This document shows positions 20,205 to 29,178 of a DNA stretch of 64,000 nt, in pieces. How positions within the stretch are numbered: position 1 is the stretch's first letter; each line of letters opens with the position of its first letter. Below the pieces are notes generated by a model. That model was not told the DNA's origin. It made no database searches and saw only the letters and a list, made by a program, of their open reading frames with translations. Location of the stretch: the NCBI GenBank assembly GCA_012518835.1, contig JAAYRH010000033.1, positions 31,695 through 95,694 on the forward strand, written 5' to 3'. The stretch is from Aeromonadales bacterium (GTDB lineage Bacteria > Pseudomonadota > Gammaproteobacteria > Enterobacterales > Aeromonadaceae). Made by a program: the position numbers and the translations under genes.

Positions 20205-20684
20205 ATGACGATGAAATACAGCAAGTTAGAGTTCAGTGTGGGCTGCTTTATGTTGGCCGGTATCGGCGCCTTATTGTTGCTGGCGTTTAAAGTAGCGGGA
20301 GTGAATGTTAAGGGGCAAGGAGAAAGCTATACCCTCTATGCGAAGTTCGATAACATCGGCGGCCTAAAAGTACGCTCGCCCATTAAAGTTGGCGGAGTCG
20401 TGGTAGGGCGAGTGAGTGATATTACCCTCGATGAAAACGAACAAATCCCAGTAGTGACATTAACAGTCAGTCGCAGTGCCGGTGAATTAGCCGAAAGCAC
20501 CACCGCTGCTATCCAAACCTCCGGTCTCTTAGGTGAGCAGTATCTAGGGTTGTCGCCAGGCTTTGTTGATGAAGAGATGGGCATTGGTATTTTGGCTGAC
20601 GGCGATACTATCACTGACACCCAATCGGCACTGGTGTTAGAAGAATTAATTGGCAAGTTTATTTATTCTATCGGCGACAAATAA
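20205..20684 (+). CDS. mlaD: Phospholipid transport substrate-binding protein MlaD
   Basis: MlaD is an MCE-domain protein anchored in the inner membrane. It forms a hexameric ring that receives lipid from MlaC. The 159-residue product has one N-terminal helix (about 10-28) and the MCE domain with YAKFDNIGGLKVRSPIKVGG (over about 46-65) and the TSGLLGEQYLGL loop. It stops soon after the MCE domain and lacks the roughly 25-residue disordered tail of the E. coli protein. It lies directly between mlaE and mlaC. Confidence 0.94.
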   Translation: MTMKYSKLEFSVGCFMLAGIGALLLLAFKVAGVNVKGQGESYTLYAKFDNIGGLKVRSPIKVGGVVVGRVSDITLDENEQIPVVTLTVSRSAGELAESTTAAIQTSGLLGEQYLGLSPGFVDEEMGIGILADGDTITDTQSALVLEELIGKFIYSIGDK

Positions 20685-20709
20685 GTCGCCTCCTTGTTAG
20701 GAGCTCATA

Positions 20710-21348
20710 ATGAAAAAATTATTGATGTCAGGGCTGTTGTTAATGGCAACCAGCTGGGTACCGGCCGCAGTAGCGGTGCCATTAGATGATCCTTATCAAC
20801 TAATGAACGAGGTGGCTAATAACACCTTCGAACGTTTAAATAACGAACAATCTAAAATTAAAGCCGATCCTAAATATTTACGTGAAATTGTTGAAGACGA
20901 AATGTTACCAGCGGTAGATGTGCGCTTTACTGCATTTCGGGTTATTGGTAAGCAGCTAAATAACACCACACCAGAACAACGCGATGCTTTTGTGAATGCT
21001 TTTAGCGATTACTTAGTCGTGACTTATGCTGACGCACTGGCCGCTTATGATGAGCAAACCATCAAGATTGGCAGTGGCAAAGTAGCTAACGATGCTAAGC
21101 TGGTATCGATCCCAGTGACGGTACTTGAGCCTAACAAGCCGGCTATCGATTTAGAGTTTAAGCTGCGCAAAAATAGCCGTACTGGCGAGTGGAAAGTATT
21201 CGACATGATTGCGGAAGGGATCAGCTTGCTCTCGGCGAAACAGTCAGAGTTAAGTGGTTTAATTCGTCAAAAAGGTATTGATAAAGTTACCCAAGACTTA
21301 CAAGCACATACTAAAAAGCCAGTAACACCACTGGAAAGAAAAGAATGA
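20710..21348 (+). CDS. mlaC: Periplasmic phospholipid-binding protein MlaC
   Basis: MlaC is the soluble periplasmic shuttle carrying phospholipid between the outer-membrane MlaA-porin complex and inner-membrane MlaFEDB. The 212-residue product has a signal peptide (about 1-22, ending AVA) and the Tol-Tol-Ttg2/MlaC fold, with the conserved DVRFTAFRVIG-like segment near 74 and the WKVFDMIAEGISLL stretch near 160. A TAGGAGC ribosome-binding site precedes the ATG. The stop overlaps mlaB by four bases. Confidence 0.94.
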   Translation: MKKLLMSGLLLMATSWVPAAVAVPLDDPYQLMNEVANNTFERLNNEQSKIKADPKYLREIVEDEMLPAVDVRFTAFRVIGKQLNNTTPEQRDAFVNAFSDYLVVTYADALAAYDEQTIKIGSGKVANDAKLVSIPVTVLEPNKPAIDLEFKLRKNSRTGEWKVFDMIAEGISLLSAKQSELSGLIRQKGIDKVTQDLQAHTKKPVTPLERKE

Positions 21349-21638
21349 AACTCAGCCGCGCACTCACCCGAGAACATCTAAGTGCCTATTGGGCGGAGCG
21401 CGAGGCGCTGTTTGCCCATCGGCAGGCAGACTTAAGTGATTTGTCGCAATTAGACTCCATTGGCTTAGCCTTTTTGGTGCAATGGAGTCAGGCGCTGGGA
21501 GCAGAGCAAGGACCGCTGACCCTGCTGTCACCGCCGCCAAGCTTTAAGCCCCTAGCCGCCTTATATGGCGTGGGTGCTTATTTTGAATTAAATGATACTA
21601 AGGCTGGGAGCCATCATGGATTTGAATGCACAAGTTGA
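21345..21638 (+). CDS. mlaB: STAS-domain protein MlaB
   Basis: MlaB is a small cytoplasmic STAS-domain subunit that binds MlaF and is needed for ATPase assembly and activity. The 97-residue product shows the STAS core (ADLSDLSQLDSIGLAFLVQW, across about 29-48) with the conserved DSxGLA loop. Its ATG overlaps the mlaC stop (ATGA), and its end overlaps the ibaG start by 23 bases. Sequence similarity is modest, so position supports the call. Confidence 0.88.
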   Translation: MKLSRALTREHLSAYWAEREALFAHRQADLSDLSQLDSIGLAFLVQWSQALGAEQGPLTLLSPPPSFKPLAALYGVGAYFELNDTKAGSHHGFECTS

Positions 21639-21876
21639 AAAACTAATACGAGATACGCTGGCGTTAGAAGAAATTTATGTCAAAAGTGAAGGCACCCATG
21701 TGCAAGTCATCGCTGTTTCTGCTGAGTTTACTGAGCTAAGCCGATTAAAGCGCGAGCAGGCGGTTAAGCGGCCTTTAGCAGATCTAATCGCTGATAATAC
21801 CATTCATGCTTTGACCGTAAAAACCTTTACTCCTGAACAGTGGGTTCGCGAGCGCAAATTTATAATGCCTTCCTAA
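21616..21876 (+). CDS. ibaG: BolA-family protein IbaG
   Basis: IbaG (YrbA) is a BolA-like protein that binds monothiol glutaredoxin and iron-sulfur clusters and is linked to acid stress and envelope balance. I chose the ATG at 21616 (86 residues). GGGAG lies five bases upstream, and homologues begin at this point; an earlier start at 21592 would add eight residues. The BolA core with HVQVIAVSAEF near 29 and the C-terminal FTPEQWVRERK are visible. It overlaps the mlaB end and precedes murA by 12 bases. Confidence 0.92.
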   Translation: MDLNAQVEKLIRDTLALEEIYVKSEGTHVQVIAVSAEFTELSRLKREQAVKRPLADLIADNTIHALTVKTFTPEQWVRERKFIMPS

Positions 21877-23145
<1,269 letters not shown>

Positions 23146-23173
23146 AATCTCGCTGTAAGCGATCAGAGAAAAT

Positions 23174-23206
23174 AAAAAGCCCAGATGCAGTGCATCTGGG
23201 CTTTTT
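23174..23206. terminator. Bidirectional terminator between murA and degS
   Basis: AAAAAGCCCAGATGCA pairs perfectly with TGCATCTGGGCTTTTT across a single G. Both flanks give a T-run on the respective strand, so it can end both murA (+) and degS (-) transcripts. Confidence 0.9.
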
Positions 23207-23234
23207 GTATTGCTTATTGTTGGCTGCGTGAAGG

Positions 23235-24332
23235 TTAGCGTAACCGTTGAAAACGGCTGTCTTCTTCAATCATCACCGGCAGTGTCATTAATTCACCGTC
23301 GCGTAGTAAGGTAATACGCACTTTAGTACCTGGGCGGGTTTCGGCAATTTTATCCATGGCTTGGCGAGTATTAACAATGGGCTCGTCGTCAATTTTTAAC
23401 AGCACATCTTCTTGCTTAATGCCGGCCTTAGCCGCGGGACCTTGCTCATTAATATGCTCTACAAATAACCCAGTACGATCGCCAAGCTTTAGTAACTGTG
23501 CCATTAGAGGCGGGATATCAGCGCCACCAATCCCTAAGTAACCGCGGATCACGCGACCATTTTTTATCAGCTCTTGCATAATTTGGTGAGCGAGCGCGTA
23601 AGGGATAGCAAAGTTGATACCGTAGCTTTCTTGATGCGCTAGGCTTTGAAACGAAGCGGTATTGATGCCGACCATTTCTCCGTAAACGTTAATTAAAGCG
23701 CCGCCAGAATTGCCGGCATTAATAGCAGCATCAGTTTGTAGCAAGTCTTGGCGGCCGTTGCTATCTGGTCCCATGCTAGAAAGACCTGCACGGCCGGTGG
23801 CGCTAATAATACCTTGAGTAATGGTTTGCCCTACGTTGTAGGGGTTGCCAATAGCGAGAACAATATCTCCTACCTGTGGGGCGAGCTTTTTATCTTGTGG
23901 AATGACTGGCAATTGCTCGGCATTAATTTTAAGCACCGCTAAATCGGTAGGTACATCAAAGCCGGTGACTTCACCGGTTACAATGCGACCATCTTGTAGC
24001 GCCACGATAATTTGATCGGCATCGGCAATGACATGATAGTTGGTTAAAATATAGCCTTGTTCAGACATAATAACCCCGGAGCCTAGGCTAGTGGCATTCA
24101 GCTCTGGAATTTGCTCGCCACGCTTAAAGCTGCGGCTATAAATATTCACCACCGCCGGTCCGGCGCGATTAGCTGCATAAGAGAAGCTCGACATCGCTAC
24201 TTGCTGATTACGCCACCAGTGCTCAAAAGGCTGGGTGCGCAGTTGTGGAAACAGTAATAGCAGGATTAACGCCATTAAAATACCGAATACTCCGGCCTGG
24301 AGGATGAATTTTATAGCTGAGGCTAGGCGCAT
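23235..24332 (-). CDS. degS: Site-1 protease DegS
   Basis: DegS is the inner-membrane-anchored HtrA protease that senses misfolded porins through its PDZ domain and cuts RseA to free sigma-E. The 365-residue product has an N-terminal membrane anchor (about 11-29) and a trypsin-like domain with triad H100 (TNYHVI), D130 (PTDLAVL) and S209 (NAGNSGGA). It has a single PDZ domain (about 265-355). One PDZ plus an anchor separates it from DegQ/DegP. It lies downstream of degQ with a 90-base palindrome-rich gap. Confidence 0.95.
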   Translation of the reverse strand: MRLASAIKFILQAGVFGILMALILLLLFPQLRTQPFEHWWRNQQVAMSSFSYAANRAGPAVVNIYSRSFKRGEQIPELNATSLGSGVIMSEQGYILTNYHVIADADQIIVALQDGRIVTGEVTGFDVPTDLAVLKINAEQLPVIPQDKKLAPQVGDIVLAIGNPYNVGQTITQGIISATGRAGLSSMGPDSNGRQDLLQTDAAINAGNSGGALINVYGEMVGINTASFQSLAHQESYGINFAIPYALAHQIMQELIKNGRVIRGYLGIGGADIPPLMAQLLKLGDRTGLFVEHINEQGPAAKAGIKQEDVLLKIDDEPIVNTRQAMDKIAETRPGTKVRITLLRDGELMTLPVMIEEDSRFQRLR

Positions 24333-24376
24333 AAGGTGTAGATTCAGTTAAGGGCGATAACAAAAGAGGCTAAGCA

Positions 24377-24415
24377 TAACATATTTATGTTAGCGCCCAG
24401 AGGGCTGGGCGCTAA
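24377..24415. repeat. Two overlapping palindromes between degQ and degS
   Basis: TAACATA-TT-TATGTTA (24377-24392) is a perfect palindrome. It overlaps by three bases a second stem, TTAGCGCCCAG with CTGGGCGCTAA around AGGG (24390-24415). Neither has a T-run on the - strand, so this looks more like an mRNA-stability or processing element after degQ than a normal terminator. Confidence 0.6.
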
Positions 24416-24420
24416 AGAAC

Positions 24421-25779
24421 TTATCTAATAACAAGATAAATAGAAGAGCTGCCACGCTGAATATTTAGGGCAAGCACTTCGGGCTTTTTATCAACGATTT
24501 TACGCAAGTCTCGTAGGTTTTTAACCCGTTTGCGGTTCACACCAATGATAATATCGCCTTTCTCTAGGCCCGCTCTCGCGGCGACCGAGCGAGGCAGTAC
24601 GTCAGTGACCTTAACGCCCGTGATGGACTCATTGCCACTGGTGGGCGCTAATGTGGCGCCATCTAAGGCTTTATTTAAGCTGTTGGCCGAGACGTCTCCT
24701 TCATCGGCACGAGCCAGAGTTACTTTGGCTTTTTGTTCTTTGCCATCACGAAACAAACCTAAGGTGACGGTTTTATTCGCACCCATGGTGGCTACTTTCG
24801 CTCTTAACTCACCAAAGGAACGCACTGGCTTACCGTCGATACTAATAATAATATCTCCCGCCGCCAGCCCGGCTTTTTCGGCCGCAGAACCCTCAATGAC
24901 TTGGCTAACAAAAGCACCATGCTGGCTCTTGTAGCCAAAAGTGCGCGCCAAATCCGAGGTGAGTTCACTGCCCATCACCCCTAACACCCCCCGGCGTACT
25001 TCGCCATATTCCAAGATTTGGTCGGTGAGGCTCTTCACCATATTGGCAGGAATGGCAAACCCAATCCCAATATTACCGCCGCCAGGGCCTAAAATAGCCG
25101 TATTAATACCTACTAGCTTACCTTCTAAGTCGATTAAGGCACCGCCGGAGTTACCAGAATTAATGGCGGCATCGGTTTGAATAAAGTTTTCTAAGTTCTC
25201 CACATTTAGTCCCGAGCGACCCAAGGCACTAATAATGCCCGAGGTGACGGTCTGTCCTAGACCAAAAGGATTACCAATAGCGATAGCAAAGTCGCCTACC
25301 TGAAGTTGATCGGAGTCGGCAAATTCAATTTCTACCAGATCTTTAGCATCGACTTTAAGTAAGGCGATATCACTTTGTTTATCGCTGCCGATAAGCTCGG
25401 CTTCATATTCTTGGCCATCAATGAGGGTAATTAAAATTTTATCGGCATCGCTTATCACGTGATTATTGGTGATCACGTATCCCTTTTTGGCATCAATAAT
25501 GACTCCTGAGCCCAAGGCTTGAAACGGTCTTTCTTGTACTTGCGCGCCGGGGTGCTCGGGACCGAAGAAAAAGCGAAACGGCTCCGGAATAGCTTGCTGG
25601 CTTACTTTCTTTCCAGATACTGAGATATTTACTACCCCTGGAGTCACTTTCTCCACTACTGGGGCTAGGCTATAAATCTCACTACCCGCGCCAGGAGGCA
25701 GCGCGGCTTGAGCGTTAGGCACAAGCGCCATGCTTAAACTGAGTGCCACGGCGGATAGCAAAGGAAATCGAGGTTTCAT
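24421..25779 (-). CDS. degQ: Periplasmic serine endoprotease DegQ (DegP/HtrA family)
   Basis: This is a periplasmic HtrA protease-chaperone that degrades unfolded envelope proteins. The 452-residue product has a signal peptide (cleavage probably after NAQA at 25) and the triad H107 (TNNHVI), D137 (SDIALL) and S211 (NSGNSGGA). It has two PDZ domains (about 255-345 and 360-450). Length and the short Q-linker favour DegQ over DegP; it may be the only two-PDZ HtrA in the genome. AGGAG lies about six bases before the ATG. A possible sigma-E promoter lies upstream. Confidence 0.93.
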   Translation of the reverse strand: MKPRFPLLSAVALSLSMALVPNAQAALPPGAGSEIYSLAPVVEKVTPGVVNISVSGKKVSQQAIPEPFRFFFGPEHPGAQVQERPFQALGSGVIIDAKKGYVITNNHVISDADKILITLIDGQEYEAELIGSDKQSDIALLKVDAKDLVEIEFADSDQLQVGDFAIAIGNPFGLGQTVTSGIISALGRSGLNVENLENFIQTDAAINSGNSGGALIDLEGKLVGINTAILGPGGGNIGIGFAIPANMVKSLTDQILEYGEVRRGVLGVMGSELTSDLARTFGYKSQHGAFVSQVIEGSAAEKAGLAAGDIIISIDGKPVRSFGELRAKVATMGANKTVTLGLFRDGKEQKAKVTLARADEGDVSANSLNKALDGATLAPTSGNESITGVKVTDVLPRSVAARAGLEKGDIIIGVNRKRVKNLRDLRKIVDKKPEVLALNIQRGSSSIYLVIR

Positions 25780-25823
25780 AAGTGCTCCTAAGTGAAGGCC
25801 TGTCTAGGCTAATTCGTATTATT

Positions 25824-25851
25824 ATGACGTATGATGAATAACATAAGTTTC
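25824..25851 (-). promoter_or_regulatory. Candidate sigma-E promoter of degQ
   Basis: Read on the - strand, GAAACTT (25845-25851), a 16-base spacer and GTCAT (25824-25828) resemble the extracytoplasmic sigma-E pattern (GGAACTT, 16, GTCnnA/TCTGA). It lies about 45 bases before the degQ ATG. The match is partial, and A/T-rich sequence could imitate it. Confidence 0.4.
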
Positions 25852-25930
25852 AATAGAGCCTGTAAAATTTATTTTTACTATTAAAGTTGATTTTTGTCGC
25901 CCAGATCAAGTGTTTAGCGTAGGAGAGTCC

Positions 25931-25960
25931 TTGCCCTGTGGTGCAAGGCCTCTTTACACT
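25931..25960 (+). promoter_or_regulatory. Candidate sigma-70 promoter of zapE
   Basis: TTGCCC (25931-25936), an 18-base spacer and TACACT (25955-25960) lie about 40 bases before the zapE ATG, giving a leader of about 37 bases. Confidence 0.5.
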
Positions 25961-26003
25961 GATCGACAATCTTTAACATTGCCAGCTAGGTATAACGAAC
26001 TTC

Positions 26004-27104
26004 ATGACTCCCATTAAAAAGTATCAAGCCGACTTAGAGCGAGATGATTTTATACACGATGCGACTCAAGCCAAGGCGGTTGCTCATTTGCAGCGCTTAT
26101 TTGAGGAGCTAATGGCACCCTCCGTGCCAGCGCCTAAGCCTAGTCTGTTACAAAAATGGCTGAGCCGCCAGCCAGAACCAGTAGAACCGATCCAAGGAGT
26201 TTATTTCTGGGGTGGCGTCGGGCGCGGTAAAACCTATTTAGTCGATACCTTTTATGACTGCCTGCCCTTTAAGCAAAAGATGCGGATTCATTTTCATCAC
26301 TTTATGTTGCGCGTACATAACGAATTGCAAACCTTAAAAGGACAATCGGATCCATTACAGGTAGTGGCTCAGCGTTTGGCCACCGAAGCGCGGGTGATTT
26401 GTTTTGATGAGTTTTTTGTCTCCGATATTACCGATGCCATGATATTGGGTACCTTGTTTGAGTATCTGTTTGAGTTAGGCATTACTTTGGTCGCCACTTC
26501 TAACATTCCGCCTGACGAGCTGTACCGTAACGGTTTGCAACGAGCGCGCTTTTTACCGGCAATAGCGCTTATTAAAGCGCACTGTGAAGTAGTTAACGTC
26601 GACTCGGGTGTGGATTATCGATTGCGCACCTTAGAGCAGGCTAAGATTTACCACACTCCTTTAGATGAACAGGCCCGCTTAAGTCTAGACAGTTATTTTG
26701 CTAACTTGAGCCAAGGAGCAGGAAAACCCAAGCAGGTGATCCGGGTTAACCATCGTGAGCTAATGACTATTGCTGAGGGCAATGGTGTGCTTTATATCGA
26801 CTTTCAAGAGCTGTGCTGCACGCCCCGTTCGCAAAATGACTATATTGAACTGGCCCATCGCTACCATGGGGTTTTGTTAGCGAATGTGCAGCCGATGGGA
26901 CAGGGTAGCGATGATGCGGCGCGTCGTTTTATTGCTCTGGTGGATGAGTTTTATGAGCGTCAGGTAAAATTAATTATCTCAGCGGCCCTGCCAATGGAGC
27001 AGTTATATAGCGAAGGTCTGCTGGATTTTGAATTTAAGCGCTGTTTATCGCGACTGATTGAAATGCAGTCTCATGAATATCTGGCCAAAGAGCATCTGCC
27101 TTAA
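26004..27104 (+). CDS. zapE: Cell division ATPase ZapE
   Basis: ZapE (AFG1-like) is an AAA+ family ATPase that associates with the constricting Z-ring and influences FtsZ bundling, chiefly under stress or low oxygen in E. coli. The 366-residue product has Walker A GGVGRGKT near 72-79 and Walker B VICFDEFFVSDI near 131. An arginine-finger region (NGLQRARFLPAI) follows. No strong ribosome-binding site precedes the ATG. It lies between the degQ promoter region and rplM, as in E. coli, where it is next to the same genes. Confidence 0.94.
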   Translation: MTPIKKYQADLERDDFIHDATQAKAVAHLQRLFEELMAPSVPAPKPSLLQKWLSRQPEPVEPIQGVYFWGGVGRGKTYLVDTFYDCLPFKQKMRIHFHHFMLRVHNELQTLKGQSDPLQVVAQRLATEARVICFDEFFVSDITDAMILGTLFEYLFELGITLVATSNIPPDELYRNGLQRARFLPAIALIKAHCEVVNVDSGVDYRLRTLEQAKIYHTPLDEQARLSLDSYFANLSQGAGKPKQVIRVNHRELMTIAEGNGVLYIDFQELCCTPRSQNDYIELAHRYHGVLLANVQPMGQGSDDAARRFIALVDEFYERQVKLIISAALPMEQLYSEGLLDFEFKRCLSRLIEMQSHEYLAKEHLP

Positions 27105-27272
27105 GCGCTTAGCATGATTGAAAGTAGAATAGAAAAGCAGGCTAGCGTCACTTTGTGCTGAATATGCAGCACTTTGTTCGAGAATTCCCTTTCTTTAGCG
27201 CATAGGGGGTGTCAAAATACGTACCCCAGTATTTGGGCATAATGCTGAGAAGGGGCGAGCGAGTCGACTAAC

Positions 27273-27288
27273 TTTGATGGGCATCAAA
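27273..27288. promoter_or_regulatory. Perfect FNR-type box upstream of rplM
   Basis: TTTGATGGGCATCAAA is a 16-base palindrome that fits the FNR/Anr consensus TTGAT-N4-ATCAA exactly, with one further matching base on each side. Its centre is about 51 bases before the start predicted from the TATAAT at 27320. That is not a classic activating distance, so repression or a different start is possible. Confidence 0.55.
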
Positions 27289-27319
27289 ATTAGTAGGTGA
27301 TTATTACGGCAACTTTATC

Positions 27320-27325
27320 TATAAT
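27320..27325 (+). promoter_or_regulatory. Candidate -10 for rplM-rpsI
   Basis: A perfect TATAAT lies 146 bases before the rplM ATG, but no convincing -35 stands 16-18 bases upstream. If used, it gives a leader of about 135 bases that includes the 27415-27430 stem. Confidence 0.35.
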
Positions 27326-27414
27326 CGCTCTGCCCACGTTACACTGCTGTCTAACGGACGGCGTCACTGTAAACAGACACTCGTACTCGAAGGGGTACAA
27401 TGTTTGCTGGTGTT

Positions 27415-27430
27415 TTGCGCATGTGCGCAA
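27415..27430 (+). promoter_or_regulatory. Hairpin in the rplM leader
   Basis: TTGCGCA-TG-TGCGCAA forms a 6-7 base-pair stem close to the rplM start. Autogenous translational control by L13 has been described for E. coli, so this may be part of an L13-binding leader. The link is inference. Confidence 0.4.
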
Positions 27431-27465
27431 GTGTATTATTCATTTTAAGTAATTTGGGTTTATCC

Positions 27466-27894
27466 ATGAAAACTTTTGTTGCTAAGCCAGAAACCGTAAA
27501 GCGTGACTGGTATGTTGTTGATGCAGAGGGCAAGACTCTAGGTCGTTTGGCCACTGAGATTGCAGTACGTCTGCGTGGTAAGCATAAGCCAGAATTTACT
27601 CCGCATGTTGATTGTGGCGATTATATCGTTGTAATTAACGCTGAGAAAGTTCAGGTAACCGGTAATAAAACCGAAGACAAAATTTACTATTCTCACACTG
27701 GTTTCCCCGGTGGCCTGAAATCAGTCAGCTTTGAACAGTTGATTGAGCGCAAGCCTGAGATGGTCATTGAGTCTGCCGTTCGCGGCATGCTGCCTCGTGG
27801 TCCATTAGGTCGTGCAATGTTTCGCAAGATGAAAGTCTTCGCGGGCGCTCAGCACAACCACGCTGCGCAACAACCTCAAGTACTGGACATCTAA
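27466..27894 (+). CDS. rplM: 50S ribosomal protein L13
   Basis: L13 is an early-assembling protein of the large ribosomal subunit that binds 23S rRNA. I set the start at the ATG at 27466, giving 142 residues (the exact family length) beginning [20 protein letters not shown]. An upstream in-frame ATG at 27400 would add 22 residues unlike any L13. The family signature ([17 protein letters not shown] near 103-120) is present. It forms the universal rplM-rpsI operon, with rpsI 15 bases after. Confidence 0.98.
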   Translation: MKTFVAKPETVKRDWYVVDAEGKTLGRLATEIAVRLRGKHKPEFTPHVDCGDYIVVINAEKVQVTGNKTEDKIYYSHTGFPGGLKSVSFEQLIERKPEMVIESAVRGMLPRGPLGRAMFRKMKVFAGAQHNHAAQQPQVLDI

Positions 27895-27909
27895 GGCGGG
27901 ATTAGGCAA

Positions 27910-28302
27910 ATGGCAGAAACTCAATACTACGGTACCGGTCGTCGCAAAAGTTCTACTGCGCGTGTATTCGTAAAGAAAGGTAGCGGTAATATCGTTATCA
28001 ATAAACGCTCTCTTGAAGAATATTTTGGTCGTGAAACAGCTCGCATGGTGGTTCGTCAGCCATTAGAGTTAGTAGAAATGACTGATAATTTTGACTTGTA
28101 CATCACCGTTGCAGGTGGTGGAATTTCGGGTCAGGCAGGCGCAATTCGTCACGGCATTACTCGTGCCCTGATGCAATATGATGAAACCCTGCGTGGCTCG
28201 CTACGTAAGGCTGGCTTTGTTACTCGTGACGCTCGTAAAGTGGAACGTAAGAAAGTGGGTCTACATAAAGCACGTAAACGTCCTCAGTTCTCCAAGCGTT
28301 AA
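27910..28302 (+). CDS. rpsI: 30S ribosomal protein S9
   Basis: S9 is a small-subunit protein whose C-terminal tail reaches the P site and contacts tRNA. The 130-residue product has the signature [15 protein letters not shown] near 67-81 and the basic terminal [11 protein letters not shown] that enters the decoding site. It is cotranscribed with rplM and closed by a strong terminator. Confidence 0.98.
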   Translation: MAETQYYGTGRRKSSTARVFVKKGSGNIVINKRSLEEYFGRETARMVVRQPLELVEMTDNFDLYITVAGGGISGQAGAIRHGITRALMQYDETLRGSLRKAGFVTRDARKVERKKVGLHKARKRPQFSKR

Positions 28303-28321
28303 TGGAGCAGGCGTTTATATC

Positions 28322-28347
28322 AAAGCCCGGGTCCCCCGGGCTTTTTT
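28322..28347 (+). terminator. Terminator after rpsI
   Basis: AAAGCCCGGG pairs with CCCGGGCTTT around a three-base loop, followed by more T residues. It lies 20 bases past the rpsI stop. Confidence 0.9.
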
Positions 28348-28440
28348 ATATATACGAGCTTATTTAAGTGTACTAACAAATTGTTGTTTAAACATACATA
28401 ATGCTACTGATGGGCGGTTTGTTAATACATTTCCCCGTCC

Positions 28441-28469
28441 TTGTAAAAGCCCTCGCTTTTCTTTAAAAT
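28441..28469 (+). promoter_or_regulatory. Sigma-70 promoter of petABC
   Basis: TTGTAA (28441-28446), a 17-base spacer and TAAAAT (28464-28469) make a strong sigma-70 promoter. The predicted start is near 28476, giving a leader of about 110 bases before petA. Confidence 0.65.
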
Positions 28470-28585
28470 TTCGGGGTTTTATGTGGCAATTGAAACCATA
28501 ATATCCGCCGCAGTTGTCACTGTACGTCTCAATGCATGGAACGAACAATAAAAAACGCGCGGAGACCAAATGGGAGAGTTTTTGG

Positions 28586-29176
28586 ATGAGCAATGTGCCA
28601 GTGGATACCGGTCGCCGTAGGTTTTTGACCTGGTCAACCGCAGCTGTAGGTGGGGTAGGTGCGGCATTTGTTGCTGTGCCTTTTATTTCATCATGGAACC
28701 CCAGTGCTAAAGCAAAAGCAGCTGGGGCGCCCGTAGAAGTGGACGTGAGTAAAATTGAGCCAGGTCAGCTAATTCGTATTGAGTGGCGAGGCAAGCCAGT
28801 GTGGGTGGTGTCACGTACTCAAGAGACACTGGATGAGTTGACTAAGATTGATAAGGATCTACGAGATCCTGACTCTGACGAGCCGCAACAGCCGGATTAC
28901 GCACAAAATACCTACCGCTCGATTAAACCTGAGTTATTAGTAACCGTTGGGATCTGTACTCACTTAGGGTGTTCACCGACGTATATGCCGGGCAACTTTG
29001 GTGCGCAAGTGGAAGGAGTCGACTACGGTTTCTTCTGTCCTTGTCATGGCTCTAAGTTTGATATGGCGGGTCGAGTATTTAAAAACGTGCCTGCGCCGCT
29101 CAACTTAGAAGTTCCCCCTTATTACTATATGACCGATACCACTATTTTAGTGGGCGAAGATGAGGAAGGAGCCTAA
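28586..29176 (+). CDS. petA: Ubiquinol-cytochrome c reductase Rieske iron-sulfur subunit
   Basis: This is the Rieske [2Fe-2S] subunit of the bc1 complex, which takes electrons from ubiquinol at the Qo site. I chose the ATG at 28586: GGGAGAG lies seven bases upstream and the 196-residue length is typical, whereas an upstream start at 28514 adds 24 unlikely residues. It has a twin-arginine-type start (GRRRFLT) and signal-anchor helix (about 16-36). The cluster ligands are in CTHLGC (C124, H126, with C129) and CPCHGS (C151, H154, with C153). petB follows two bases later. Confidence 0.97.
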   Translation: MSNVPVDTGRRRFLTWSTAAVGGVGAAFVAVPFISSWNPSAKAKAAGAPVEVDVSKIEPGQLIRIEWRGKPVWVVSRTQETLDELTKIDKDLRDPDSDEPQQPDYAQNTYRSIKPELLVTVGICTHLGCSPTYMPGNFGAQVEGVDYGFFCPCHGSKFDMAGRVFKNVPAPLNLEVPPYYYMTDTTILVGEDEEGA

Positions 29177-29178
29177 CC

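Larger units (their letters stand above)
27105..27465 (+). other. zapE-rplM intergenic region and rplM leader
   Basis: These 361 bases hold no convincing gene. They contain a perfect FNR-type palindrome (27273-27288) and a TATAAT (27320-27325) with no good -35. A second -10-like TACAAT lies at 27396-27401, and a perfect TTGCGCA/TGCGCAA stem (27415-27430) ends 35 bases before the rplM ATG. An open frame starting at 27400 merely extends rplM backwards through this leader. No terminator with a T-run was seen after zapE. Confidence 0.6.

Noticed and set aside
25880-25920. TTGAT and ATCAA half-sites near 25888 and 25912 as an FNR site
   Set aside because: The half-sites are about 14 bases apart instead of four.
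27400-27465. Upstream extension of rplM by 22 codons
   Set aside because: L13 proteins start MKTF at 27466; the extension runs through a perfect hairpin and has no family support.
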